A stretch of 64,000 bases of DNA, taken from Notamacropus eugenii (lineage: Eukaryota; Chordata; Mammalia; Diprotodontia; Macropodidae). The stretch spans positions 212,900,116 to 212,964,115 of the forward strand of contig NC_092877.1 in assembly GCF_028372415.1 (NCBI RefSeq), given 5' to 3'. A model generated the notes under the pieces. That model saw only the letters and a program-made list of their open reading frames with translations. It searched no databases and had not been told where the DNA came from. Shown in pieces: positions 34,061 through 45,534 of this stretch (positions are counted from its first letter, which is position 1; each line of letters starts with the position of its first letter). The translations under genes were made by a program, and so were the position numbers.

Positions 34061-34670
34061 TCACTGAAGTATAAAATATAACTTATATGCATAGCTGCTA
34101 CTGCAGGTAACATACAGCAATACTCAATCTTTCTAACCTAATGTAATTTGTAGGTGATAGACACACCTGAGAAATTTATCTAAGTATTTTATGCATGTAT
34201 AATAATTCCAGATAATTATACTATTAAAATCATAAGTGCAAGTAAGTTGAACTTAAACTTCTAGCATACATATTTTACAGCTAATCAGAACCACCAAAAT
34301 GCAAAGAAATATGAAGGGTTTTTCAAAACCACCTGAAAGTCAACACCTTTTGAAAGAGGTCTATTATGAATGCAAACACAAAATTATCTGCACTTTGATA
34401 GGCACAACTTTTAAAAACCATTGAAATCTGTTAGATGACACTTGTGAAATATTCAAGCTTTAAAAAAAAAAAGGTTTTGATGAGTTAGGAAGAGAGAGAA
34501 AAAAACCTGAATACAAATTACCATTCCTGTATTTTGTTTATTAACTTCAATATAGTAATAATAATGATGCTTTTGAATGTCCCTAAAAGCTTTTCTGGAT
34601 GTAGGTAGTGCCACTTTATAGATAGGGAAACCTGCATGTGAGCTAGCTTTTACATACTATTTATAATCGA
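34061..34670. other. unassigned stretch
   Basis: AT-rich. Nothing recognised. Confidence 0.5.
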
Positions 34671-34674
34671 TAAA

Positions 34675-34890
34675 AAGAGGCAGTGTGTTGTTCTGGAAAG
34701 AATACTTGACATGGACCTTGTAAAACTGAATTCATTCCAAACTGCCCCAGATATTGTATGTTACTTTGCACAAGTCCTTGAGCTTCTCTGAGCCTTGGTT
34801 TTCTCATTTGGAATCTAGTATTGCAATTCTTGATATACCTACTTCACAGTTTTGGAATGGATTAAGTGAGATAATGTAAGTGTAATGAGA
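34675..34890 (+). repeat. MIR SINE
   Basis: GTTCTGGAAAGAATACTTGA, TCTGAGCCTTGGTTTTCTCA and GGATTAAGTGAGATAATGTA give the MIR order in sense. Confidence 0.65.
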
Positions 34891-35550
34891 CTCTGGACTT
34901 ACTCTTCCAGAGCAAAACAGCTCTATCTCTTCCTGAGATTAATAGTGCCTCAGTGCCCTTGAGAGACTGCTAGGGTGATTCCTTAACACATTAGCCCAAG
35001 CCCCTATTTAGAGATGTTGTCTCCACTCAGCCACTATTGATTAGAAATTCTATTTTATTTGATCAATTATCAACAATTAACACAAAGAGATATTTATTCC
35101 ACAAATACAGAAAGAATGAAGTTGCAAACATTTCACATTAATAGCTGGTGGTATACTCTATCCCATGCTACTTTAGTACCTTGGGGAAACTGGTTCAGAT
35201 AGAATGTAGTTTCTTCATAGCACTTGCTCCACTACACTAACATCCAGCAGCATCATGGGTGATGGATGGAGGAATCTGCAAGGCTGCTATGCTTGGGACA
35301 GGCCAAATAGGTCATTTGAGACTTTATTCCTCACTGTCCAGCTCCTGAAAAATCCAAGCCTGGGTTCTAGCTCTCCAACTTTTGGCTGTTTACTTTACTT
35401 GCCTCTTTTTGGAGCTCACAAGGTCATAGCCATTTCCAATCGCTTCCACCTAATATAGGAAAGAATCACAGAAGAAAAGAATAGATGTTTTCATTCAGGA
35501 GCTACATATTGACCTCAGATTGGGAGAGCCTGAGGTCTCTACCAATGTAG
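34891..35550. other. unassigned stretch
   Basis: No feature recognised. A 67-codon + strand frame at 35255-35458 matches nothing I know. Confidence 0.45.
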
Positions 35551-35554
35551 AAGC

Positions 35555-35660
35555 TCATAGCATGTCTCTCTCTAAGAGTAAGGATTGTCTTACTTTTCTC
35601 TTCTTATCCTGAGTTTAGCACAGTGGTTCGCACACACAGTAAGCACAATAAATACTTTCA
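35555..35660 (+). repeat. L2 LINE 3' end
   Basis: AGTAAGGATTGTCTTACTTT, GAGTTTAGCACAGTGGTTCG and AATAAATACTTTC match the L2 terminus. Confidence 0.65.
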
Positions 35661-36840
35661 TTCCCCTCAAACACCCCCAGGGAAGAAACGAAAAATAGTA
35701 AGAGCCTTGATTCATCTTTTTAAAGCACTTTGAATGCACCTCCAGTTCAACCAATCAAGAATCCATACCTTCCTCATGGGTTTAGCTGACCAGAATAGAC
35801 TGTCCAGGAATGCTTCAGATTGGGAGCAGGGGACTTCCACTAGACATCATCATGTCTTTCAGGAAGCAGGTGCCCTAGACTTCCAGAAGGGGATTGCCAA
35901 CAATTACCCAAGTTAAATTTGTTGCAATTACAAAATATTTAATAAACATGCTATTATTGTTATATTTATCTTGCTGTTCACACAAAGGAAAAGATTATCA
36001 ACTTTTTCAACTTTCATATTATACATTGTACTTATTTTAGTTTAAATGTTCATAGAAGGATGCCACTCTTTGTAATAGTAACTAAGAGGTGTGACCTTAA
36101 CCATTTGTATTTTGTCTTTTTCTAGCTTTGGAATGTATAACAGCAATGAGTATTTTTTACCATGGAACTGAATTAAAATATGTCCCTCACAATATTCAAA
36201 ATGGTGCCCAGAAACAGATTTTATAAACTTAATTTTAGTTCACTGATGCCTTGGAATGAGGGCCGTGTGTTAGGTCTGTTTTCAAAGAAAGACACTTGAT
36301 CAGTCTTTCGTCTCCATTTAAAATTCTATGTTTGGCACTAAATGGCTCTCTAAATGAATGAGAAAATGGTAATCCAGCATTATAAAGAGGTAAGGTTAAA
36401 GATGATATGTCCAAAAAGGATGTATTAGAAAATGTCATATACAGGTGACTAGAAACAGGGAAGTGCTAGGATCCTTCATACCACTCATCCAGACTGGGGT
36501 GATATTAGGGTTTGATAGCTCCTCCATTTCTGATGTGTGTTGGAGATGCTTTCTCTTTTTCAGGGTTTCTAGGATGGTGATTGATAAGGGTGAATATGTA
36601 TCTCTTAGTTCCTTCACCATAACTGTGCTTTGTGATCTTTGAGTGCAGTAAAGGGGTGATGGGTATAACAATTCAGGACTGATTTATTTCTCAATTCACT
36701 CAAGGTTGATTCTGAAAGGAGGATGTGGAGGATCTTACCTATAATCTCAGCTGCTATGGGACAGTTTGGGCCCAGTAGTCATGATCTATGAAGTCATGAT
36801 CTGGGAAACAAAGAGCGATCTCGGTTGTTTTTAAGAGTTA
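35661..36840. other. unassigned stretch
   Basis: No gene or repeat recognised. Short overlapping frames of 60-78 codons match nothing I know. Confidence 0.45.
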
Positions 36841-36844
36841 AAGA

Positions 36845-37380
36845 AATATACAATTATAATCGGTTGGTTGTTGTTGTCCTTCATCTTCGAGGTCATTAGA
36901 TTTTGTAGTCAAGAACATTTTTAGCCTTTGAGTGGGCAGTTTCAGTTGAATGCTAAGGCTAGAAGCCAGAGTATAAGTGAATTTAGAGTGGAATGAGAAG
37001 AGGGGAGATGGAGGCACCTGGTGTAAGTGACTTATCAGGAGCTTATCAGTGAAGAAGAGGTGCAGAATGATTGCTGGCCATAATGTTAGAATCAAGTAAA
37101 AGTTCTCTGAGGACAGGGAAGATATGGGGATGTTTGTAAGCAGTAGGGATGGAGCAAATATATAACGAGAACAAAGGTTAGTGATTGGGTATGACAGCAG
37201 AGGAAAACTTGGAGAAGTCTGGAGGATAGAATGAAGCATGCATGAATAGATGCTGGTGTTGGCAAGAGGAAGGACTACCTCTTGATCAGGAACTGAAGTG
37301 AAGGTAGTGATGGGGGGGGGGTGATGTCAGAAAGGTGGGAGATATGGATGAAGGGGATGAGAGGAAGCTCTCAGTGGAAA
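36845..37380 (-). mobile_element. L2 LINE ORF2 reverse-transcriptase fragment
   Basis: The - strand frame at 36838-37239 (133 codons) lies in the N-terminal half of the L2 reverse-transcriptase region: PITNLCSRYIFAPSLLLTN stands where L2 has the ITDLFNLSLSTG block. The text GTTTGTAAGCAGTAGGGATG is its antisense DNA. It comes from a more 5' part of L2 than the fragment at 14941-16175. Bases 36863-36893 include a small RTE-SINE-tail-like word (TGTCCTTCATCTTCGA). Confidence 0.65.
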
Positions 37381-37384
37381 GCTG

Positions 37385-37670
37385 GTAAAGGTTCAGTTCC
37401 TGACACTTAACAGCTGTGTGACTTTGGACAAATAACTTCACTTCTCTAGGCTTTATTTGTTTCTTTATCTGTAAATTGGGGATAATAATACTTGTTTGAC
37501 CAACTTCATTTGTTCTGAGTAAAGTGCCATATCTGGCACACAAATGTGTAGCAGCAGGAGCAACAGCATCTTGTAAGCTCCTTAAGAGCAGATATTGTCT
37601 TTTGCCTGCTTTTCTATCCTGAGTGCTTAGCACAATGCCTGGCACATAGTAAATGCTTCATGTTTACTCA
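37385..37670 (+). repeat. MIR/Ther1-type SINE with L2-like 3' end
   Basis: CAGCTGTGTGACTTTGGACA, the CTGTAAATTGGGGATAATAA block, then GTAAGCTCCTTAAGAGCAGA and AATGCCTGGCACATAGTAAA. The 3' part is long enough that it could be a separate L2 scrap. Confidence 0.75.
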
Positions 37671-38675
37671 ATTATATATGAGGGGTAGGATCTTTACAAA
37701 GACTTCAAGGACAGATGAAGCACAGCGAAGAGCCAAATTAGAATAGGTCATAGAGAAGATACTATCACTGGGCAGAGGATGCAGAAAATATTCTAAGAAA
37801 TACAAGGAAGAAGACTGACCAGGATTTGATGAATCCTCCTTCCAAGTTGATTTCCAGTTAATTAGTCAAGTCTATCAATAAATCTCTGCTTTGAAGGGCT
37901 GTCAGTGATAGGTCTTCCTCAAAGAGTATGGGTTGTCTCAGTCGCAGACAGGAATATTCCAAGTCAGAGTTGAAAGGAACTATCATAGCCCCTGCACAGA
38001 TAAAGTCTAGATCAAATCAAATTTTATGAGCCTGTATTGAAGTCAAATGGGCTTCTGGTGTCCCTGGCTGAATCCTTAGAACCTGGATTAGAAAATACAT
38101 GGAACCTTGGGCTCATGTGGAAAAGATTTTAGAGATTTAGTTATTTTTTAGGCATTAATTCAAAAAGATGAAAATGGAGCCCAATGCCTTTTTCAGCTCT
38201 CAAGCATGCCTATTAAATTTTCTAAAAACAGTGCTTTAATAATTTCACTCCCCATTTCTTGTATATTAAAACTAAAGTCTTAGCCAGGTATTCAAAATTA
38301 TAAAAAATGCAAGGGGACTAGAAAGAGAAAATACCCAGAGTAAAAAAAAAGTACTTTTGTGTCTACCTGTTGTATGATTTTTAATGTCATGTGGAATGGA
38401 GGTTATTTTCCTGGCTTATGTTTTCTACCTTGTTTTTTGTCTGCTTGGTTTATGGGTCTAGTGCTGAGGTAGAAAAAAAGAGTTATTATTAGTTGCCCCT
38501 TTCCCCCACCATGGGGTGACTAGACATATCTTTCCAGCCTTGTTTCCCACTCTCCCACCTAGATCCTATTCTCCAGCCACACTGGAGTGTTACCACTATT
38601 ATCTATTATCTTTGTGCCTTCCTACCTTCTGAAAATTTACTCATGTCATCCCTCTTTGGGGAAATGTACACTCCA
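37671..38675. other. unassigned stretch
   Basis: No feature recognised. Confidence 0.45.
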
Positions 38676-38679
38676 TATG

Positions 38680-38950
38680 TTGCCATTGAAAACTCACACC
38701 CATCCTTCAAGGCTCAGCTTTGGCACCACCTTTTCCTTATCATACAAAGCAAATGTGATCCTTTTCTTTTTTGAATTAGAATATTTTGCTCTCACTACTC
38801 ATGGCTCTTACCACATACTGCCTACTCTGTCTATTTTCATGCTGCAATTGAATGAAAAGGTTCCCAATGACTTTATCTAAGATCTTTAGAGCCTCTGAAA
38901 GTGCCTGGTACAATGTTTTGTGCATACCAAATACATTTTTGTTGAATGGA
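38680..38950 (+). repeat. L2 LINE 3' end
   Basis: CCATCCTTCAAGGCTCAGCT, GGCACCACCTTTTCC and GTGCCTGGTACAATGTTTTG then TTTTTGTTGAATGG are the L2 3' block and terminus. The 97-codon frame over it is part of the repeat. Confidence 0.75.
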
Positions 38951-39109
38951 TATATTACTATGACTAGATTTTTAAAGTTTTAATTACAACCTGAAATTTT
39001 GTTGGTGTAGAGAATTCCTGTGAGGAAACTCCCTCCACTAATGTAGATAGGCATTGTTCCACACTTACAATCTTAGAGAATTGCCAGTGGAATTGAGAGA
39101 GTAAGTGAT

Positions 39110-39180
39110 TTACTAATTCTGGCCTTTGACACTTACTAGCTGTGTGACCCTGGGCAAGTCACTTAACCTAGTCTTCCTGA
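39110..39180 (+). repeat. SINE core fragment
   Basis: TTTGACACTTACTAGCTGTG and CCCTGGGCAAGTCACTTAAC are the conserved SINE core only. Head and tail are missing. Confidence 0.6.
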
Positions 39181-39639
39181 ATTGGAAGTCAATTCTCTCT
39201 CCATTCTGCCAGGATGTTTCCTACAGCTAGTTATGAAGGCATGTGTGTGTTTATGCTGAGCTATTTAGTGTTTCAGTCTCAAGGGCAAATTGCTGATTCA
39301 TATTATCTAAGACTTTTCCTTTCAAGATATTCCAATAGCCATTCATCAAGACTCTCCAAGTAGTTATCAAACATCATTATCCCTAAAGAATTTTGTATGG
39401 ACAGAAAAATTTCTGGTGATATTCTCTTATTTACCAGTGCCACTGCATCTTCATCCCAGCTATATGACTTCCCTTTGTATCCACTGTTCCTAGACTAAAA
39501 AAGAAATAGTATCTGGTTCAGAAAAATAGTTCATCCAGTTTCTTCAATAACACTAATCCTCCTATAAAAAGGAAATAAAAAGAAAGGAAGGGAAGGATCC
39601 AGGATGTAAAGAAGGGACTTAGGTGTCTGCCTGCTACCA

Positions 39640-39785
39640 GATCTTCTTTTAAGAAGGCAAGTGGGGTTAAGTGATTTGTCCAAGGTCACACAGCTATTAG
39701 GTGCCTAAGGTCAAATTTGAACTCAAGTCCACTTGACTTCATGGCTGATGCTTTATCCACTGCACCACCTAACTGACCATGCTGC
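39640..39785 (-). repeat. tRNA-derived marsupial SINE
   Basis: GTGGGGTTAAGTGATTTGTC, AAGGTCACACAGCTATTAGG and CTGCACCACCTAACTG are head and core in reverse. It resembles the short SINE at 50771 but is older. Confidence 0.7.
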
Positions 39786-39954
39786 CCGATTTTTAACATC
39801 ATCTTGAATGGAGGTTGTTTTCCTCACTCATGTTTTATGCATCTTTTGGGGGATGCCTGACTAAGGGGTGGTGCTAGGGAAGCAAAGAGGAATTCGTATT
39901 AATTCCCCCATAAACTGAAGGAGACTTTTTGCAGATGGGAAGTGATAATAATTT

Positions 39955-40135
39955 GTATGTCCATATGAATATAGACTTAGAGCTGGAAAGTGAATTTAGA
40001 GAACTCTCTCAGTTCAGCCCTGGACTTATATTTAGCATATAAGGAAACTGATACCCCTATAGGTTAAGTGATAAAGGTCACACAACTGAAAGGTTGTCAG
40101 ATCAGAACTTGAATTCAGATCCTTTAACTTCCAAC
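39955..40135 (-). repeat. MIR/Ther1-type SINE
   Basis: CTTAGAGCTGGAAAGTGAAT, GGAAACTGATACCCCTATAG and CTTGAATTCAGATCCTTT match in reverse. Confidence 0.65.
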
Positions 40136-40675
40136 CCAGAACTTTTGCCATTTTACCATGATCAAAAGATCTTTGAAGGAAAGCATGGATGGCAACTTAC
40201 TTACATCTATGTTCAAAACTCTTCTCTCCCCACCCCAGCCCACCTTGACTTGGAATACAACCTAATAAAGAGAATTTCCTTCTTTTCCATTACAACCAAT
40301 TTTTCATTTCCAGCTCTTGTAAGTGAAGAAGGAAATGTTCAGCCAATACTAGAATTTCTTAATCATGACCTAGGAACACAAGTCTTTATATATGAGCCCT
40401 AAATCAGTTGCTCTTTGTTTGACTGGTCACTGCACCTGACAAGAGAAGCACACTTTATCTATCTTCATCACTTCATGGAAGGGTAGGTTGTGGAAGACCT
40501 TTGTTAGAGCTTTGCCCCTGAGCTTATTTCTTAAACTCTAGAATAATTTATAGCATTAGAATAAATTTGCCACATCTCTATGGTGATCTAGCAGGATCTA
40601 TTAATACAAATGACTATTTAAATCCTAAGTTTAACTTGGGTGGGGCTTCAAACATCTGATAAACAGTATTTTTTT
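40136..40675. other. unassigned stretch
   Basis: Nothing recognised. The 102-codon + strand frame at 40094-40402 starts inside the upstream SINE and resembles no known protein. Confidence 0.4.
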
Positions 40676-40679
40676 ATCA

Positions 40680-40740
40680 ATACCTTTAATATATATATAA
40701 TATATATATACACATACATATGTGTGTGGGTATGTATACA
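40680..40740. repeat. TA-rich simple repeat
   Basis: TATATATAATATATATATAC-type text. Confidence 0.75.
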
Positions 40741-40934
40741 AACAAATGCTAAGATATACTCCCTTGGTTGCCAGTGAGAAGATTAGAATACAGTGAACAT
40801 TTTTTTTTGGTATTATTCAGTCTTTGGATATTCTTTTTTTTTTGCCTTCATTTCGTACATAAGTATCTCTGACTCATTTGTTCTTTCAGTGGGAAAAGAT
40901 GAAGTTTGATGTTGACATCATACATTTCAGAAGC

Positions 40935-41110
40935 TTTTGGACCAGCATCATAAGTCTAGAGCCAGAGGAGATCTAGGGAGTCATCTAATCTAAGCTTCCC
41001 ATTTTATAGATGAGAAAACTGAGGCCCAGGGAGACTAGGTGATTGGCCGAAGGTCACGCAGTTTGTCGTTCTTACAGATGGGACCTGAACATTCTCTGGT
41101 TCCCCATCCA
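40935..41110 (-). repeat. MIR/Ther1-type SINE
   Basis: TCTAGAGCCAGAGGAGATCT, AGATGAGAAAACTGAGGCCC and GGCCGAAGGTCACGCAGTTT match in reverse. Confidence 0.75.
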
Positions 41111-42465
41111 TGGATCTTTCCATTGTAATGCTGTGGGCAAAACTATTGGAGATGAGTCTGGAAATACGGATCAAAATGAACTTTCTCTGCTCTCTGGAGG
41201 TTTCATTTATCCACTATATCTCAGGGCAGAGGATAACTGAAAGTTAATTTACCTTTTTTGTTGCGGTTGTATTTTGTTTTAACCTTTAATGACCCTGCTC
41301 AAATCTATGGTTGAAGATGAATTAATTTCAAGTCTTTTTCTTTAAGACACTGTCACTTGCCCTAGAGCCTTCCCACCCTGACACCTGTGCTGATTTATTT
41401 TTATATCAAATCTTGGCACTGCAGGGTATCATCCAGGAGACAGATGATCTTCTCCCAAAGGCCGAGGATTGCTAGCTTACTCTGAGTTAATATTGTTATC
41501 TTCTTTATCCTGCTTTGGACCAACTGGGAGTTACTGAACTTTGGCTATCTGCCTGCCTTGCCCGTAGCAGATGGATTTCCCTTTTTCTGTCTTGGGTTTC
41601 ACTCCTGTCAGCTGGGGCAGGCTTCTTGCCATGAAGAGGCTTTTCTTGCTCTACCACATATAACACTGAAAAACTGGGTCTTGTCCAAGTATGGGAAAAG
41701 CAACATTCCTTACAGAAAACTGCTAGGGAAGCTTAGACATTCTAGGCAGGCAGTTCGAAAGCCATTGGGTCTTGTCTTCCAGAGCACTTTCTCTGAGACA
41801 TGAGCTAATTGCTTTGTAAATCACCCTAAAGCATCATCAGGTACTTCTGATTAGAAAATTCCAGGAGATTTTTGAAAAGAAATACAAAGTAGTCTCATTT
41901 CACTTGGATCAACCAAGGATTGGATACCAATTCACAAACATCTGCACTATTGTGTTTTATCTTAGCAAGAACCCGAGTTTTCTATTTCTAAGGTTTCTTT
42001 AAGTTTTACAAGTTTGCCTACTCAGCATTATCATTTGACTCTCATGGATTATGGCTTAGAAAAGGATGCCATCCTTGCATTCATATATGAAAGCATTCTG
42101 GTAAAATGAGACACAGCAGTTAGGTGTAGTATTCCAATTTGTCCTTGTGAAGGAGGAGCTAAGACTTCATCTGTCACACTATTTTTAATAACTGTGGTCA
42201 TCCAATACTTATGTGGACTATCTGTACTAAGCTCCTGAATGAAACAGGGTGGCAAGCAAACCTCTACCTCAGTGACCCAGAAAAGAAAATGAGCAAATTA
42301 AAAATACCTCAAGAACACATTTTAAGGAAGTGGTAAGATTCAGAGCTTCACCTCTTTGCTTGCCTAACTTCCATTTTAATTCCAATTTTAGTATTTTGCT
42401 TCTCTCCTCTCTCACTTCAGTTGTCAGGCTCCTTATTTACAATATGTGCAGAATAGCTGACTTGT
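41111..42465. other. unassigned stretch, low in repeats
   Basis: About 1.35 kb with no repeat I can name and no coding region. An 81-codon + strand frame at 41558-41803 is not recognised and has no obvious splice context. This is one of the longest non-repetitive blocks in the window. Confidence 0.5.
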
Positions 42466-42469
42466 GGTT

Positions 42470-42590
42470 ATTCAGTAGAATGTAAAGTCCTGAAGGTCAC
42501 AGATTGTTGGGTATGTGTGGGGTTATCTTTATTTTCATCACTTAGCGCAGTGCCTTGCACATGGTATGACTTAATAAATTGAGTTGAACT
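42470..42590 (+). repeat. L2 LINE 3' end
   Basis: ATGTAAAGTCCTGAAGGTCA, CACTTAGCGCAGTGCCTTGC and ATGGTATGACTTAATAAATT match the L2 terminus. Confidence 0.7.
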
Positions 42591-42684
42591 GAACTGGATC
42601 ATGTGGGGCTAAAGACAATTTCTAGTTTGGACTTTTTTTCAAGTCTTTCATTTATCCTTCTTTTTCTTGCCCTCTGTGTTCTCC

Positions 42685-42687
42685 CTC

Positions 42688-42728
<41 letters not shown>

Positions 42729-42795
42729 TTCTCCCTCTGTCTGTGTCTATATCTCTGTCTCTGTCTCTGTCTCTGTCACTATCTCTCTCTCTCTT
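42685..42795. repeat. (CT)n-(CTGT)n microsatellite
   Basis: About 20 CT units from 42690, then imperfect CTGTCT units. The 64-65-codon frames here are low-complexity. Confidence 0.9.
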
Positions 42796-42839
42796 AGAAG
42801 GACAAAAAAAGTAAGTAGATAAGCTAATCATTTTTTTTC

Positions 42840-42990
42840 TGGAATTCAAATAAATTTAGCAAACATTTTTATGACCTAGCAATGTATAAGGCAATGAATG
42901 TTAGGCACTCGGGAGATATAAAGACAAAAATGAAAATTTCCCTCTGTCCTCAAGGATCTTATATTCTCCTGGAATTAATTATTGGGATAC
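42840..42990 (-). repeat. L2 LINE 3' end
   Basis: AGGCACTCGGGAGATATAAA, TTCCCTCTGTCCTCAAGGAT and CTTATATTCTCCTGG follow the L2 3' UTR in reverse. Confidence 0.6.
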
Positions 42991-43179
42991 AGTTTTGGAT
43001 AGTGTATGAGTTCATTTTTCTGTCCTGTCCTTGACTCTCCACTACTAAATTTACCCAGCATGATCAATGAGATTTCAAGGAGTCAGGAACCAGAATGATG
43101 TCAGGAAATAACAATTAAAATGGGAAATGGCTATGAAAAGTTAAATGAATAGCCTCTTAGATAATGCAGAAACAAAATG

Positions 43180-43365
43180 GAAATAACGCTGTACTGGGAA
43201 TTAAGAGATGTAGGTTTGAATCTTAATTCTCCCACTTACTATCTCTAGAATCTTGGGCAAAATACTGTACCTTTGTGACCATCAATTCCTTACCTCAAAA
43301 TGAGGAGAGCGGTCAAGATAACGTGTAAGAACCTTTCAGTTCCAAAGTTCCATGTTTACCCTGTT
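43180..43365 (+). repeat. MIR-type SINE
   Basis: GTAGGTTTGAATCTTAATTC, ACTTACTATCTCTAGAATCT and ACCTTTCAGTTCCAAAGTTC fit the family in sense. Confidence 0.6.
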
Positions 43366-43429
43366 ATGCTCTACTTGTTGTATGAGAGCAGTTTCTGATG
43401 GCCAGGTTACTATAGGTTTACTATAACTG

Positions 43430-43505
43430 CTTACATATATATATACATATATATATGTATATATGTATATACATATATACATATATATATATGTATATAT
43501 ATTAC
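43430..43505. repeat. TA/CA palindromic simple repeat
   Basis: ATATATACATATATATATGT-type text. It is self-complementary and could form cruciforms. Confidence 0.8.
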
Positions 43506-44295
43506 TTACTGTAATTTTTCAGAGCCTGCCCAGTAAATAGCATTTGTAGTAGTAGCAAACCTGGTTCCAGAGGTCAGAGGTCCAAGGCCAGCTTTAAGAA
43601 TGGGCCTGCTAAGTTATTCTGATGGACTGGGGAAGGTCCTTTGAAAGAATACCTCTAAACCCTCTTTCTGAAGAAAGGGAACAACTTTTCTTTCAAAATA
43701 GTAACTTGATCATTTGAAACTTCCAAGTTCATTTTGTAATTATGAAAAAGAAAGGTCCCAGTCTGACTTTACCCCGACTTTGAACATATTCATCTGGATT
43801 CCACTGATGTAATATTTGGTCTGCAAACACCCTGGCTTTCTTCATTCTGTATTTCTTTTTCTTGCACAGTTTATGATAACGCAGAAGCTAAGCCCAATGA
43901 CATACGTAGAAATGGGGCCTCTGCCGCCATATGGGCAAACGGCCAAAGGCCTTGATTTCACATACCCTAATGACTCCTGACCTACAGTGCAGCCTTACCA
44001 CCTGCCCTTCTCAATTTACTGTCGTAAAGTAGGAAATATCATCACCCAGAAAGTAAGGACTAAATTTTCTTGCAGGGATGGGTGAGGATGTCATTTTGAA
44101 ATAACGTACAGTAACTCACACTGTGTTTTAGATGTCACCTCTGAAATAAAACCTGAGACTGGGATTCAAAATAGATTGTTGGGCAACTACTCTTCTCTCT
44201 AAAGTTCATGAGGGACTTGCTCCTTCATCTCTTTTCAGTGACTTCACACACTGACTTTATTTTTTGGAAACCACCTTAAGGATGAGGGAATATGG
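43506..44295. other. unassigned stretch, relatively GC-rich
   Basis: No repeat recognised. The part at 43870-44060 is less AT-rich and holds several CpGs (ATACGTAG, GCCGCC, AACGGCC), unusual for this window. No open frame or splice structure is visible. Confidence 0.4.
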
Positions 44296-44299
44296 GTTT

Positions 44300-44465
44300 T
44301 CAGAATACTACCACTGAAAGAGACCTTAGAGAGAAGCCAGTCCAACTCACTCATTTTGTAGATCAAGAAAAAGAGGAAACCCACATGAGCAAAATGATTC
44401 GCCTAAGGCCACACAGCTAATAAGTGGTAGAACGGTCAGCACTTTCTCCATGATCACACTGTTGC
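44300..44465 (-). repeat. MIR/Ther1-type SINE
   Basis: GAAAGAGACCTTAGAGAGAA and CTAAGGCCACACAGCTAATA match in reverse. Confidence 0.7.
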
Positions 44466-44884
44466 ATACAGGGAATTTGGATTCCTCCACCTCTTTGCTG
44501 TTCTGTACAAAACATTGTTTATACTTTCCTTTCTTTTTTCCTCTCTCTCTTTTTTTTTAAAAGCCTTCCCCTTCCTCTATATATGGCAGAAGAAAATTCC
44601 ACCTATGTTTTTTTCTCTGATGATGTCTCTTCTCCATCTCTTTGTCTCTGACTCTCTCTTTTAATTGAAGGGGTGGGTGGCAGTTCTCAGGGACTCATTT
44701 TCGTTCTAAGTACAGGATCTTATGCACATGAGTGCTTAACAAATATTTGATGAGTTGTTAGTAATGGAAAAGTTGGCAGCAGCACATAAAGCATTTCACA
44801 ACTGTTACTGAAGGTGAACTGCTAATGACAATGTATCTGGAGTAGAGCTAATCTATCCAGGGTACGCTAAATCATTAACATCAT

Positions 44885-45055
44885 ACCTCTAGAATTGGAA
44901 GGGCCCTGAGATATCATCTAGTCTAGCCCATTCATGTTACAGAAGATGAGGAAAACAAGGCCTGGTGAGTTTGTCATACAGGTCATGGGCATCACTGGTG
45001 AACCCAACTCCTCCAACTACAGAGACTTTGCTCCTTCCACTGAATCACAATACAC
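44885..45055 (-). repeat. MIR/Ther1-type SINE
   Basis: CTAGAATTGGAAGGGCCCTG and CATCTAGTCTAGCCCATTCA match in reverse. Confidence 0.65.
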
Positions 45056-45159
45056 CCAATTTCAATTTCTTTTCTCTCTACTAACATGATCCTGAATTTG
45101 GGTTAATATCAGTACAGTTAAAACTGGAGAGTCAAGCATTTGTTAGGAGTGGAAACAAG

Positions 45160-45405
45160 CATTTACCACATATCTATTGTGTAACAAATGCTTTATAAAT
45201 ATTATCTCTTTTGAGTCTCACACAAACCTGGGAGGCAGATGCTATTATTAGCTACCTTTCCCCTATTCCACAAAAAAAAACCAACTCAGTTTAAGTAACT
45301 TGCCCAGGGTCACACAGCTAGTAGGTATTTGAGACTGAATTTGAACTCAGGTCATCCCAATTCCAGGTCCAGAGTTCCACCGACTGCACCACCTAACTGC
45401 CTTAA
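45160..45405 (-). repeat. MIR SINE, nearly full length
   Basis: ACATATCTATTGTGTAACAA, GGGAGGCAGATGCTATTATT, CTTGCCCAGGGTCACACAGC and CACCACCTAACTGCC give the full order in reverse. Confidence 0.8.
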
Positions 45406-45534
45406 ATAGGGAAATACAAAGATGAATATAATATGATAAAGGAACTCACAACCTTGCTGAAGAAACAAATATTTAAAGAAATATAACACAGAATGAGATG
45501 GTGAAAAAGATACAAAGAGGGCTAGGGAAACACA

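Noticed and set aside
36838-37239. 133-codon - strand frame as a host gene
   Set aside because: It reads as a degraded L2 ORF2 segment, so it is listed as LINE sequence.
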